From JAVVSR01 sp964604875 (GTDB taxonomy: Bacteria > Bacillota > Clostridia > Christensenellales > CAG-917), in contig CAZSAC010000023.1 in assembly GCA_964604875.1 (NCBI GenBank), forward strand, positions 1 to 24,079: 24,079 nt of DNA, in the 5' to 3' direction. The position numbers and the translations under genes are program-made. Positions within the stretch are counted from its first letter, which is position 1. Each line of letters opens with the position of its first letter. Shown one piece after another: positions 12,116 through 21,481 of this stretch. The notes under the pieces were generated by a model that was not told the DNA's origin, did not search any database, and was given only the letters and a program-made list of their open reading frames with translations.

Positions 12116-15100
12116 ATGAAAGGCTGTGCAGGAAAGGGTATATCTTTTGTATTCGGATTATTAGTGGGGTTTATGCTGTTCGTTATGACGATTGTTTTAA
12201 CGGGCTACGCCTTGGTTACGCAAGTGACGATATCTAAAGTGGAAGGCTTATCGGGTTATAAAGTTCCGGTGATAGGCGCCGATGCAGAAGTTCGGGATAT
12301 GTCGCTTTTGGAAATCGGCAAATACATAATGGACGGTGGAATAACCGGGCTGACGCTGAATGAAGTCTATACGGTTTTTGGCATAGACGTTATTGAAATT
12401 ATTGAAAAGACGCTCACAGACGAGCAACAGGGCACGTCTTTTATAATCGATGGGCCTGCGCGTGACAAGCTTATGCAAACTCCGTTGTTGGAATTGTTAA
12501 ATAAAACAGATATCCTCTTAGATTGCATTGTATTGGGCGACTTGGCGACGCGGCTTGGGCAGGATTTTTCCACCATACCTCTTATAGGAAATTATATGGA
12601 CTATCCCGTAACCGAAGCGCTAAGCGCAATTACGGCGCAGTTTGATTTTTCAAGCGGAGGAATGACGCTCGGCGATATTCAAGAGCTTTTGGGGGACGGT
12701 TTCGATATTGGAGAAGTTGCAATTTTTCAAGCGTTGAAGGACGTTCCGATATCGCAAATCGGCAGCGCGATAAACTCTATTTCAATAGGGGAAATCCTCG
12801 CCATTGAAAGGGATTTGTATTTCAACATTCTAGATGAAGACTATATCTATATTGAAGAATTTGCGCAGATTAAGTTTGCAAAGGCGTATACTACCGCTCC
12901 TGAAAATACAGAAAAGACCAAGTATTCTTTCAATGACAAATATCAGCAATACGTAAAGGACACCGCAGGCACGTTTATTAAAGCCGGGGATTTTGCGTAT
13001 GAAGATTGCTATGACGCCTATACTCTTGTCGCGTCGGGGGAGAACGTTGCCGAAGCTAACCGCTATAAAAAAGGCGCAGACGGTGTTTATACTCAAGCGC
13101 TTGACGGCGCTTATAAAAAAGAAACGGGTGACCTTGTTGCCACAAAAACCTATGATTTTGTGCAAAACAAACACGGGCTATATTATGTATCAGACGACAC
13201 AAAAATAGGCGACAGATATTTTGAAGCGGCGCGCCCGTCACCAACGCTCACAGCAGAAGAACTGTCGGCTTTAACCGAAAAAAATAAAAAAGGGCAATAC
13301 AAACTCATTAAGGAATACATCAGGGTTACGTCCGCAACAGCGGAGCAGCTGGTGGCATTCCCAACGCTTTATCGCCCCGCATATACCGCTGCTATAGAAA
13401 CTCCCGAAGGCGGTTCGCCAAGACTTATTCAAGAAGGCTTTATCGTAAAAAATGCCGTCGCGCTTACGTCTGAGGAAAGCGCAACCTTTGCAGGCTATGT
13501 CGAATATAGGCTGAACTCCAACACTTGGGAATATAACTACGGCTCTAACACGGTGGAAGATTGGCAAACGGCGCAACGCTATACCATTCAAACAACAACG
13601 GGGGAAAATCCCGTCAACACGTTTGTCAAGGCAGAAGACGGAAATTACGCTTTAGTGTATAGAGGCAAAGACCCCGCCATATTAAAAGCGCTTGCAGAAT
13701 GCGCGTTGCAAGGGGCAAACAGTTTTTCAAATAAAATAAACACGCTTAAAGTGGGCGACGTTATGCCCGCTCACGCCGACTATTGGGTTCCCAACTTGGC
13801 GAAAGGCGAAACAAAAGACACCACGCAATATGTAAAAGACGGAGAGAATTTCCGTGTTGCCACCCCAGCAGAGGTCTCAAACACGGCGATTTTGAAATAC
13901 AACGCGCCCAGCAGTAAAGTGGTGGTTCGTTTATCGGATATAGTTGTCACCAAGCTCGGAGACGAAATTGACGATATAGCTATCGGCGATATTATCGACG
14001 TAGACGCAGACACAATGGTTGAGGTTCCGTCGCAAGGCAATACGTTGGTTAGAGAAACCGCGGGAGATGACACCTCGAAAATTATTTCGGTTAATATTAC
14101 CACAACCGTTGGCGGTGTGGCTTCTATAGAAAACAAAACCGATTTAGAGGAAAACCTTTTCTTTAAATCTGCAAACGGAATTTTATATCACTATGACTTT
14201 GACAATGCAGAGCATTATACAAAGGGCGCGTATTTCTACCGTACAAAAATCGGAACAACGCATATCACCATTCAAAAGCTTGCCGACTGCACCTTAAAAG
14301 ACTTGGGCGGCGGAACGATGAACGACGTCATAAGCAGCTTGGTTATCGGCGATTTAATGAAAGTGTATGAAGAAGCGGGCTATTACGCCAGCGAAAGCGG
14401 AACGCACGTCAATACCGGCACGGCGGAAACCCCCGTTTGGACGGCATATGACGCTGCGTTGCACCAAGGAAAGCAACGCTATACCTATCAAGAGCAAAGC
14501 AGTAAGCTTCTTATCAGACTGAAAAACGTGGCAATCGACCAACTCGGCAACGAAATCGATAACATTAAAATCGGCGACGTCATCACTATAAACACAAACA
14601 ACGTTTATGAAGAAGCCTTAGAGCCCGCCACCGACGATAAAAACGTTTTCGGAGTTGTCGCCACTTTGGACGAAACCGTTTTCAACGATAAAAACACAAA
14701 CCCCTATTTCGGGGCGTATGAATATAGCACTTATGTTGACGTTGACGACTATGACGCCGACGGCAATACAGACGAAGTCAGAGTGAAAATTTTGGCGAGG
14801 TATAAAGTGGATTATTCCTACTTAGCAGGGCAACCCTTCTACAAAATCGCCGAAAACGGCAGACGCAGTAACGGCGCGCTTATTAAAATGGCGGATTTAT
14901 CTATCGGTACGCTAGGTACGCAAATGCAAAACACAATCGACGGAATGACGCTTAAAGAGATTATTTCCGTAGACGGCGATATTTATGAACAGCTGACTGC
15001 GGCTACCTATGCGGATGCGCAAATGGCGGTAGGTTCGGAAAACGTATACGTTTACGACGCTGTTTCTAAACTTTTCGCAATCACGCAAGACGCAAGCGCG

Positions 15101-16585
15101 GTGGCGCCCTTCTATAAAATGATTTATAAAGGCGGAGACCATATCGTTTTCAAAAAGTTAGCGAATACGGGCTTGTCGGATATAGGCTCGGCAATGACCG
15201 CGATAGTTGAAACCACCACCCTAGGAGAGCTTATTGAAATCCAAGTTGAAAACGAGTTTGAAGCCTATACCTCGGGAAGCGCAAATCGATATAGTATTTT
15301 GACCACCGTAAAGGCTGTAAACAAAGCCACAATCACAGAAAAATATTTTGGCACGTATGAATTATGGACGCTGACCGCCACAGATACCTTAATCGGCGCA
15401 GAAGAAGTTGGCGATATCCGTTTAATGGTTATAAATAGCGCTGGCGGATATGTCATAAAAGAAAACGGACGGCGCAGTAACGGCGCGTTGACCGCAATGA
15501 TGGATAAAACTATCGGCAATATGAGCTCTGGGATGCAATCGGCAATCGACGACACCGTATTGAAAGAGATTTTGACCATTGACGGCGACGTTTTCATAAA
15601 AATGACGCAAACAACCTTTGTCGCAGCAAAGCTGGCTTTGACGACAGACGCGACCATAGCTGATAAAACCGTCTTTGTCTATAAGGATTATATTTTCAAC
15701 GAATACGACGCAGTTGAAGACGCCGCCGCAACCGAATTTTACGCAAGACTGTATTCGGGCGCAGGCTCAGCCGTAATCAAACGGTTGTCCACCGTGCCCG
15801 TGTCGAAAATCGGCAATAATATGCAGAACGCAATTGACGACATAAAGCTTGGCGATTTGGTGACAATCCACGGAGATTCCTTTGAAAAATTGACAGCAGT
15901 CGATTTTGCCTCAGCCGTGACGGAGGCGGGCGCAGGTTATTCAGACAGTTTATTTGTCTTAGACGACGGAATGTATCGCCCCGTTGAGGAATACGTCAAG
16001 GCAACCGAGGCGCAAATTGCCGATTCGGCATATACTAAATATGTAAAGAACGGTTCGTCGTTTGAGGTTTTCGTTGCTCAAGCAGGCACGAAATATATCA
16101 AATCGCAGGATTGGATTGCAAACGATGAAAACGTTGAAGGATACTATAAGCGCACGGTAAAGGGCACGGATAACGCTGTTTTAAAACGTCTGGCAGTTGT
16201 GAAAATATCCCAGATTGGCACAAAAACGGACGTTGCGATAAAAGATACAACCTTGTCGGAGTTGGGCATTGGAGGCTCGGGTATATTGGGTACGCCGGAA
16301 ATCCAACGCGCAAAAATAAACGAACTACCCGAAGCGATAACGGGCGTTATGGCAAACGCAACCCTGCGTCAGTTGAACGATTGGGGCGGCTTGGGGCTTA
16401 GCTCAACTGCGATTACGGCGTTAAACGTTTATAACTACCGCAAAAAAGTTCCCTCAACAGACCCGTCCTATAACCCCGCTTATACCGGTGATGACGAGCA
16501 ATACGATATGACGGCGAAGGATTTCTTCTCTAACCTTCAGATAAGCGTTGACCCGCTGGGGAATTTAACCATTACCTTGGCGTAA
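12116..16585 (+). CDS. Giant membrane-anchored repeat protein of unknown function
   Basis: I do not recognise this 1489-residue protein. The ATG at 12116 is chosen because GAGGAGGG (12104-12111) lies just before it; an in-frame GTG at 12098 lies upstream of that site. One hydrophobic helix (about 13-35, FVFGLLVGFMLFVMTIVLTG) after a short basic start looks like an uncleaved signal anchor. The rest is polar, Asp/Glu/Tyr/Thr-rich and probably outside the cell. At least ten degenerate copies of a 32-36-residue motif of the form KxLxxxxhxxhGxxhxxxIxxhxLGDhhxh recur near nt 12731, 13680, 13918, 14262, 14508, 14875, 15142, 15481, 15769 and 16171. They are separated by tyrosine-rich linkers such as TQYVKDGENF. 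A 609-bp period pairs ENGRRSNGAL at 14852 with its copy at 15461. No LPXTG, cell-wall-binding or C-terminal membrane segment is seen. It heads the operon with the GNAT gene 30 bp downstream. Confidence 0.9.
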   Translation: MKGCAGKGISFVFGLLVGFMLFVMTIVLTGYALVTQVTISKVEGLSGYKVPVIGADAEVRDMSLLEIGKYIMDGGITGLTLNEVYTVFGIDVIEIIEKTLTDEQQGTSFIIDGPARDKLMQTPLLELLNKTDILLDCIVLGDLATRLGQDFSTIPLIGNYMDYPVTEALSAITAQFDFSSGGMTLGDIQELLGDGFDIGEVAIFQALKDVPISQIGSAINSISIGEILAIERDLYFNILDEDYIYIEEFAQIKFAKAYTTAPENTEKTKYSFNDKYQQYVKDTAGTFIKAGDFAYEDCYDAYTLVASGENVAEANRYKKGADGVYTQALDGAYKKETGDLVATKTYDFVQNKHGLYYVSDDTKIGDRYFEAARPSPTLTAEELSALTEKNKKGQYKLIKEYIRVTSATAEQLVAFPTLYRPAYTAAIETPEGGSPRLIQEGFIVKNAVALTSEESATFAGYVEYRLNSNTWEYNYGSNTVEDWQTAQRYTIQTTTGENPVNTFVKAEDGNYALVYRGKDPAILKALAECALQGANSFSNKINTLKVGDVMPAHADYWVPNLAKGETKDTTQYVKDGENFRVATPAEVSNTAILKYNAPSSKVVVRLSDIVVTKLGDEIDDIAIGDIIDVDADTMVEVPSQGNTLVRETAGDDTSKIISVNITTTVGGVASIENKTDLEENLFFKSANGILYHYDFDNAEHYTKGAYFYRTKIGTTHITIQKLADCTLKDLGGGTMNDVISSLVIGDLMKVYEEAGYYASESGTHVNTGTAETPVWTAYDAALHQGKQRYTYQEQSSKLLIRLKNVAIDQLGNEIDNIKIGDVITINTNNVYEEALEPATDDKNVFGVVATLDETVFNDKNTNPYFGAYEYSTYVDVDDYDADGNTDEVRVKILARYKVDYSYLAGQPFYKIAENGRRSNGALIKMADLSIGTLGTQMQNTIDGMTLKEIISVDGDIYEQLTAATYADAQMAVGSENVYVYDAVSKLFAITQDASAVAPFYKMIYKGGDHIVFKKLANTGLSDIGSAMTAIVETTTLGELIEIQVENEFEAYTSGSANRYSILTTVKAVNKATITEKYFGTYELWTLTATDTLIGAEEVGDIRLMVINSAGGYVIKENGRRSNGALTAMMDKTIGNMSSGMQSAIDDTVLKEILTIDGDVFIKMTQTTFVAAKLALTTDATIADKTVFVYKDYIFNEYDAVEDAAATEFYARLYSGAGSAVIKRLSTVPVSKIGNNMQNAIDDIKLGDLVTIHGDSFEKLTAVDFASAVTEAGAGYSDSLFVLDDGMYRPVEEYVKATEAQIADSAYTKYVKNGSSFEVFVAQAGTKYIKSQDWIANDENVEGYYKRTVKGTDNAVLKRLAVVKISQIGTKTDVAIKDTTLSELGIGGSGILGTPEIQRAKINELPEAITGVMANATLRQLNDWGGLGLSSTAITALNVYNYRKKVPSTDPSYNPAYTGDDEQYDMTAKDFFSNLQISVDPLGNLTITLA

Positions 16586-16615
16586 TAAAAGGCGAAACAG
16601 CCAGATAGGAGCTTT

Positions 16616-17170
16616 ATGAGGATAAGACCTTACGAAAAAAAAGACCGTGAACGCGTTAGAATGATATGTCATAAGACAGCGACCGATGAGGAATATATCA
16701 AAAACCCCGATTTGGTCGCCGCCCTCTATGCCGAATATTATATCGACTATGAGCCACAAAACGCTTTTGTGTTGGTAAACGACAACGACGAGGCTATCGG
16801 ATACATCTTGTGCGCGGAAAACTATAAAGCCTATATAAAAAACTGTCGCAAATACCAACTGCCGAAAATCAAAAAGCTATCCCGCAAGTGGGCGCTTTTG
16901 ACAAGATTAGGGTTTATATCCGAGAGAATGGACGGCAAAAAATATCCCGCTCATTTGCACATCGACATCTTGGAAGAGGGGCAACGTCAGGGCTGGGGGA
17001 CAAAGCTTATGGATACGCTATTTGCGCGCCTAAGACAGCAAGGAGTATCGGGCGTCAAGCTTGGTGTTGGCGGTACAAACGAAAAGGGCATAAATTTTTA
17101 TAAAAAATACGGCTTTTCAGTTGTCCATAATTTTGGCGAGAAGGGCATTGTTTTTGGAATGAAACTATAA
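16616..17170 (+). CDS. GNAT family N-acetyltransferase
   Basis: This 184-residue cytoplasmic protein has the GNAT fold. The acetyl-CoA pyrophosphate loop appears as QRQGWGTKLMDTLFARL (about 123-139), preceded by the beta strand AHLHIDIL (about 112-119) and followed by VKLGVGGTNEKGINFYKKYGF (about 147-167), the usual C-terminal N-x-x-A/G-x-x-F-Y-x-K-x-G-F element. The family moves an acetyl group from acetyl-CoA to an amine; the substrate cannot be told from sequence. AGGAG (16606-16610) fixes the ATG. It is 30 bp after the giant gene and 17 bp before cysE, so it is probably co-transcribed. Confidence 0.9.
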   Translation: MRIRPYEKKDRERVRMICHKTATDEEYIKNPDLVAALYAEYYIDYEPQNAFVLVNDNDEAIGYILCAENYKAYIKNCRKYQLPKIKKLSRKWALLTRLGFISERMDGKKYPAHLHIDILEEGQRQGWGTKLMDTLFARLRQQGVSGVKLGVGGTNEKGINFYKKYGFSVVHNFGEKGIVFGMKL

Positions 17171-17187
17171 AATTTTTCGGAATATAT

Positions 17188-17907
17188 ATGGCAAAAGGTT
17201 ATATTAAAAGTTATTTAGACGCGGCAATGGAGAAAGACCCTGCGGCAAAGAGTCGCGCAATGGTTTTTTTCACTTACTCAGGCTTTAAGGCGCTTTGCAG
17301 ACATCGTATAGCGCACTGGCTTTATCAGCGCAATCTAAAGGGTATTGCCAGGGCAGTCTCCCAGTCGACGCGCTTTTGGACGGGCGTGGAGATTCACCCT
17401 GGGGCAACAATCGGGAAAGGGGTTTTTATTGACCACGGCGCAGGCGTAGTTATCGGCGAAACCGCAGAAATCGGCGACAACGTTGTGATTTATCAAGGCG
17501 TCACCCTAGGCGGCACGGGCAAGGATACCGGGAAACGTCACCCAACTATCGAAAAAGACGTTGTGATTGCCGCAGGCGCAAAAATTTTGGGACCCTTTAC
17601 CGTGGGAGAAGGCAGTAAAATCGGCGCAGGAAGCGTGGTTCTAAAACCCGTTCCTCCGCATTGTACGGTTGTGGGCGTCCCCGGACGAATTGTCAAGCAA
17701 GAGGGGAAACGTGTCGACGCGCTCAATCAGGTGGAGCTTCCCGACCCGATTTTGGAAGAATTTAAACGTTTAAATAACCGCATTGCTGTTTTGGAAGACA
17801 AGTTGGAAATAAAATCTTGCAGATATTCCATCGCAAACAACGTTTTCGACAAGCCGACAGAAGACAGCAATCAAATTGAAAAAGACATTAATTTAAAAGA
17901 GGAATAG
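17188..17907 (+). CDS. cysE: Serine O-acetyltransferase
   Basis: This enzyme makes O-acetylserine from serine and acetyl-CoA, the committed step of cysteine synthesis, in the cytoplasm. The 239 residues are of the short Firmicutes type. A reduced N-terminal helical domain ends KALCRHRIAHWLYQ. It is followed by hexapeptide repeats of a left-handed beta helix (IHPGATIGKGVFIDHGAGVV onwards). Expected catalytic positions are present: Asp17 (KDPA), Asp82-His83 (IDHG) and His118 (KRHPT). The C-terminal stretch (about 180-239) is an unusually long charged tail. Only a weak GGAA precedes the ATG. The stop is 1 bp before cysS, the familiar cysE-cysS pairing. Confidence 0.95.
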   Translation: MAKGYIKSYLDAAMEKDPAAKSRAMVFFTYSGFKALCRHRIAHWLYQRNLKGIARAVSQSTRFWTGVEIHPGATIGKGVFIDHGAGVVIGETAEIGDNVVIYQGVTLGGTGKDTGKRHPTIEKDVVIAAGAKILGPFTVGEGSKIGAGSVVLKPVPPHCTVVGVPGRIVKQEGKRVDALNQVELPDPILEEFKRLNNRIAVLEDKLEIKSCRYSIANNVFDKPTEDSNQIEKDINLKEE

Positions 17908-17908
17908 A

Positions 17909-19321
17909 ATGATTAAAGTTTATAACACTTTATCTCGACGCAAAGAGGAATTAATACCAAGAAAACCAAATCAAATCACAATGTATGCGTGCGGAATTAC
18001 GGTATCCGGCGACGCGCATATCGGACACGCCTATCAGGCTTTGATTTATGACATTATAAGAAAGTATCTGCAAAAACGGGGGTACAGCGTAAGCTATGCG
18101 AGAAACTATACCGACGTAGACGATAAAATCATTGCCCGTTCCAAAGAGACGGGGATTCCCGCAGACCGTTACGCCGAAATGATGATTGAGAAAATCGACG
18201 CTCTGATGACAAGGTTTCAAGTGGACGACCCCAACGTATGGCTAAAGGCGACTTGCAACATTGAAAATATCATTGACTTTATCGCAAAGCTTGTGGAAAA
18301 AGGATACGCCTATCCAACCGACAAGGGCGACGTATATTTCGCTGTGGAAAAATTTCCGTCATACGGCAAGCTGTCCAACAGAAATCTCGAAGACGCCTAT
18401 AGCGGTGTTCGCATAAGCGCAGAGGAAGGCAAGGAAAACTCATTGGACTTTGCGCTTTGGAAGTCGGCAAAAGAAGGAGAAATTTCTTGGGATAGTCCTT
18501 GGGGCAAGGGCAGACCGGGTTGGCATATTGAGTGTTCGGCTATGAATATGGCGGCGTTTGGGGAGCAAATCGATATTCACGGTGGTGGGCGCGATTTAAT
18601 TTTCCCTCATCACGAAAACGAAATTGCGCAGACGGAAGCGTTGACAGGCAAAGAGTTTGTTAAATATTGGATACACAACGGGCTTATAAAGGTTAACGGA
18701 CAGAAGATGAGCAAGTCGCTTGGAAACAGCTTGCTTTTGGAGGATTTACTCAACCAATACTCGCCCGAAGTGATAAAATACGCGCTTTTGCAAACCAACT
18801 ATCGAAACGATATAAATATCACGGACGAGCTTTTCCCGTCGGCGGAAAAGCATTTATATTCGTTTTACCAAGTCATCGACGAGGCAGACAATAGCGGTTT
18901 GAAATCCGACGCTTTATCGCAAAATATTGACGATGATTTTAATAATTGTATGGACGACGACTTCAATACCGCCCTTGCGCTCAGCAATTTGTTTAAATAT
19001 TTCAAAACAATAAAAGCTAAAATTGCACAAAAGGATGAAAGCGCAATCGCAGATATAAATCAAATTAGAAAGACTTACGGACTTTTGGGATTATTTACTC
19101 AATCGGCGCAAGAGTTTATTGCGGGCTATGACAAAAAACACGAAAAGGAAGTTGTGGAAACATCGGATATTCCTGCCGAAATAGTTGCGCTTGCAGAGCA
19201 GAGAAAAGAGGCGAAGGCTCAGAAAAACTATGCGCTTGCAGACGCTTTAAGAAATCGAATTTCAGAAGAAGGATACATTTTGACCGATACCAAGGAGGGG
19301 TATTCGCTTAAAAAAGCGTAA
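17909..19321 (+). CDS. cysS: Cysteine--tRNA ligase
   Basis: This class I synthetase charges tRNA-Cys. In 470 residues it shows the HIGH motif as HIGH (37-40), KMSKS (266-270), and a full zinc site Cys28, Cys209, His234 and Glu238, matching the E. coli numbering. The segment around the first zinc cysteine reads YACGITVSGDAHIGHAYQAL, where most bacterial enzymes have CGPTVYDxxHIGNAR, so this is a divergent variant with intact catalytic motifs. The C-terminal part (about 340-470) is the helical anticodon-binding region. GAGGA inside the end of cysE serves as its ribosome site; the gap is 1 bp, so translation is coupled. glnN follows after 11 bp. Confidence 0.96.
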   Translation: MIKVYNTLSRRKEELIPRKPNQITMYACGITVSGDAHIGHAYQALIYDIIRKYLQKRGYSVSYARNYTDVDDKIIARSKETGIPADRYAEMMIEKIDALMTRFQVDDPNVWLKATCNIENIIDFIAKLVEKGYAYPTDKGDVYFAVEKFPSYGKLSNRNLEDAYSGVRISAEEGKENSLDFALWKSAKEGEISWDSPWGKGRPGWHIECSAMNMAAFGEQIDIHGGGRDLIFPHHENEIAQTEALTGKEFVKYWIHNGLIKVNGQKMSKSLGNSLLLEDLLNQYSPEVIKYALLQTNYRNDINITDELFPSAEKHLYSFYQVIDEADNSGLKSDALSQNIDDDFNNCMDDDFNTALALSNLFKYFKTIKAKIAQKDESAIADINQIRKTYGLLGLFTQSAQEFIAGYDKKHEKEVVETSDIPAEIVALAEQRKEAKAQKNYALADALRNRISEEGYILTDTKEGYSLKKA

Positions 19322-19332
19322 AATCATATACT

Positions 19333-21465
19333 ATGGCAAAAAGCATAATGGAAAAAAAGAATATATTAGACATTTTTGCAACAGAAGTTTTTACAGATGA
19401 CGTAATGCGTAAATATATGTCCGAAACCGCCTATGAGGAGCTTCAGGAGGTTATTGAAAACGGAGGGGAGCTTCACCGCGCGCTTGCCAACGAGGTGGCG
19501 GCGGCAATGAAGGACTGGGCGGTTGAAAAGGGAGTCACGCATTATACGCATTGGTTTCAACCTCTGACGGAAAATACTGCCGAAAAGCACGACAGCTTTA
19601 TATCTTTAGACAGCTGCGGAAAGCCGATTTTAGAGTTTTCGGGGAAAGCCTTATCTAAGGGCGAGGCGGATGCGTCAAGCTTTCCGTCGGGCGGAATAAG
19701 GGCTACCTTTGAGGCTAGAGGCTATACCGTTTGGGATTGCAGCTCTCCCGCTTTTATTAAACGTGTCGACAGCGACGTTGGCGTGCTGTGTATTCCCACT
19801 GCTTTTTGCGCCTATACGGGCGAGGCTTTAGATAAGAAAACACCGTTGTTGAGGTCGATGAACGCAATAAACAAGGCGGCTTTACGCTTGCTTAGAATTT
19901 TAGGCGATACCGAAACAAAGCGCGTAAGCGTGAGCGTCGGCGGCGAGCAGGAATATTTTTTGATTGACAAAGACCATTTTATGCAACGTGACGATTTGAA
20001 ATATGCCGGGCGCACGTTGTTTGGCGCTCCGCCTGCAAAAGGACAGGAAAAAAACGACCAATATTACGGGATTATACGTGATAGAGTCGCCGCGTATATG
20101 GCGGATTTAAACCAAGTGCTTTGGAGACTTGGAATTACGGCAAAAACCGAGCATAATGAGGTGGCTCCCGCTCAGCACGAGCTTGCCCCGATATATTCCG
20201 ACGTCAACATTGCAACCGACCAAAACCAGTTGACAATGGAGATTATGAAGCGTGTTGCAGAAAAGCACAATCTTGCGTGCTTGCTGCACGAAAAGCCGTT
20301 TAAAGACTTAAACGGAAGCGGTAAACACAATAACTGGTCGCTTTCGACAGATAAGGGTGTAAACCTTTTGGAGCCGGGAAGCAATCCGTATGAAAACAAA
20401 GTGTTTATGCTGTTTTTCCTTGCAATTATTGCGGGCGTGGACGAATACGCTCCGCTGGTTAGAATGAGCGCGGCAAGCGCAAACAACGACTGCAGACTAG
20501 GCGGACACGAAGCGCCCCCTGCGATAGTATCAGTTTTTGTGGGCGAGGACATTGAGGCGATGTTCGAGGCTGTTGCGGCAGGAAGCGTAGGCGTACAAAA
20601 AGCCAAAGAATACATCAAAATGGGCTTACCGGCATTTCCCAAACTAAAAAAAGACAGCACGGACAGAAACCGCACGTCGCCGTTTGCTTTTACGGGAAAT
20701 AAGTTTGAATTTAGAATGGTTGGAAGCAGCGCGTCACTGGCTACGCCGAACATTGTTTTAAACACCGTAACGGCAGAAATGCTGACTAGAATTGCCGATC
20801 AAATTGAGGAAAGATTGCCAAAATCCGACCTTGACCACGCAATTTCAGAGGTAATTGTAAAGTTTGTAAAATCACATAGAAAAATCATATACAACGGCAA
20901 CAACTACTCGCAGGAGTGGGTTTTTGACGCCAAAAAGCGCGGATTGCCAAATATTGCAAGCAGCGTGGAAAGCTTTAAATGCCTGTTAGATAAAAACGTC
21001 ATAGCGCTTTATGAAAAACACAATATTTTATCAGAAAAAGAATTATCAAGCCGTTATGAAATTTTTATGGACAACTATTCCAAAACGGTCAATATCGAAG
21101 GCTTGGCAATGAGGTCTATCGCAAAAAAACAAATACTTCCGGCAGTTATGCGCTATCAAGGAAAGGTGGCGGGTTATGCGAAGGATATTATGGCTGTTGC
21201 AAGCGATTGCGGAAAGACGCAAGTACAATTAGTCGGCAATATGGACAAGCTTATTGTAGAGTTATCACAAAATATTACGGCGTTGGACGGCGCGCTTAAT
21301 TTGGCGCAAACGCAAGAAAATTTTGAAAAAAAGGCAGAAACCTATCGTGATGAAGTTGTGCCTGCAATGGCAAAATTACGGCAGGCAGTCGACAGCTTGG
21401 AAGTCATAACCGAAAAGAAAGAATGGCCGTTGCTGTCATATGGCGACCTATTGTTTTACGAATAA
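19333..21465 (+). CDS. glnN: Glutamine synthetase type III
   Basis: This is a 710-residue type III glutamine synthetase, which makes glutamine from glutamate, ammonia and ATP as a large oligomer. The length (about 700 versus 450 for type I) and signatures are diagnostic. THYTHWFQPLTENTAEKHDS is near the N terminus. SFPSGGIRATFEARGYTVWD follows, then the catalytic GGEQEYFLI, KTEHNEVAPAQHELAPI, the LLHEKPFKDLNGSGKHNNWS region, and RTSPFAFTGNKFEFRMVGSS. There is no clear Shine-Dalgarno site before either the first ATG (19333) or the second (19348), which suggests coupling to cysS, 11 bp upstream. No PII-type regulator is visible nearby. Confidence 0.97.
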   Translation: MAKSIMEKKNILDIFATEVFTDDVMRKYMSETAYEELQEVIENGGELHRALANEVAAAMKDWAVEKGVTHYTHWFQPLTENTAEKHDSFISLDSCGKPILEFSGKALSKGEADASSFPSGGIRATFEARGYTVWDCSSPAFIKRVDSDVGVLCIPTAFCAYTGEALDKKTPLLRSMNAINKAALRLLRILGDTETKRVSVSVGGEQEYFLIDKDHFMQRDDLKYAGRTLFGAPPAKGQEKNDQYYGIIRDRVAAYMADLNQVLWRLGITAKTEHNEVAPAQHELAPIYSDVNIATDQNQLTMEIMKRVAEKHNLACLLHEKPFKDLNGSGKHNNWSLSTDKGVNLLEPGSNPYENKVFMLFFLAIIAGVDEYAPLVRMSAASANNDCRLGGHEAPPAIVSVFVGEDIEAMFEAVAAGSVGVQKAKEYIKMGLPAFPKLKKDSTDRNRTSPFAFTGNKFEFRMVGSSASLATPNIVLNTVTAEMLTRIADQIEERLPKSDLDHAISEVIVKFVKSHRKIIYNGNNYSQEWVFDAKKRGLPNIASSVESFKCLLDKNVIALYEKHNILSEKELSSRYEIFMDNYSKTVNIEGLAMRSIAKKQILPAVMRYQGKVAGYAKDIMAVASDCGKTQVQLVGNMDKLIVELSQNITALDGALNLAQTQENFEKKAETYRDEVVPAMAKLRQAVDSLEVITEKKEWPLLSYGDLLFYE

Positions 21466-21481
21466 ACCGGCGGACGGAAAA

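Noticed and set aside
16098..16313. Minus-strand frames within the giant gene (for example 71 codons here).
   Set aside because: There is no ribosome site or recognisable domain, and the plus-strand repeat motif is continuous through the region.
21440..21481. An N-terminal extension of 14 residues on the M28-like protein starting inside glnN.
   Set aside because: It overlaps the end of glnN, and the ATG at 21482 has a GGACGGA site at good spacing.
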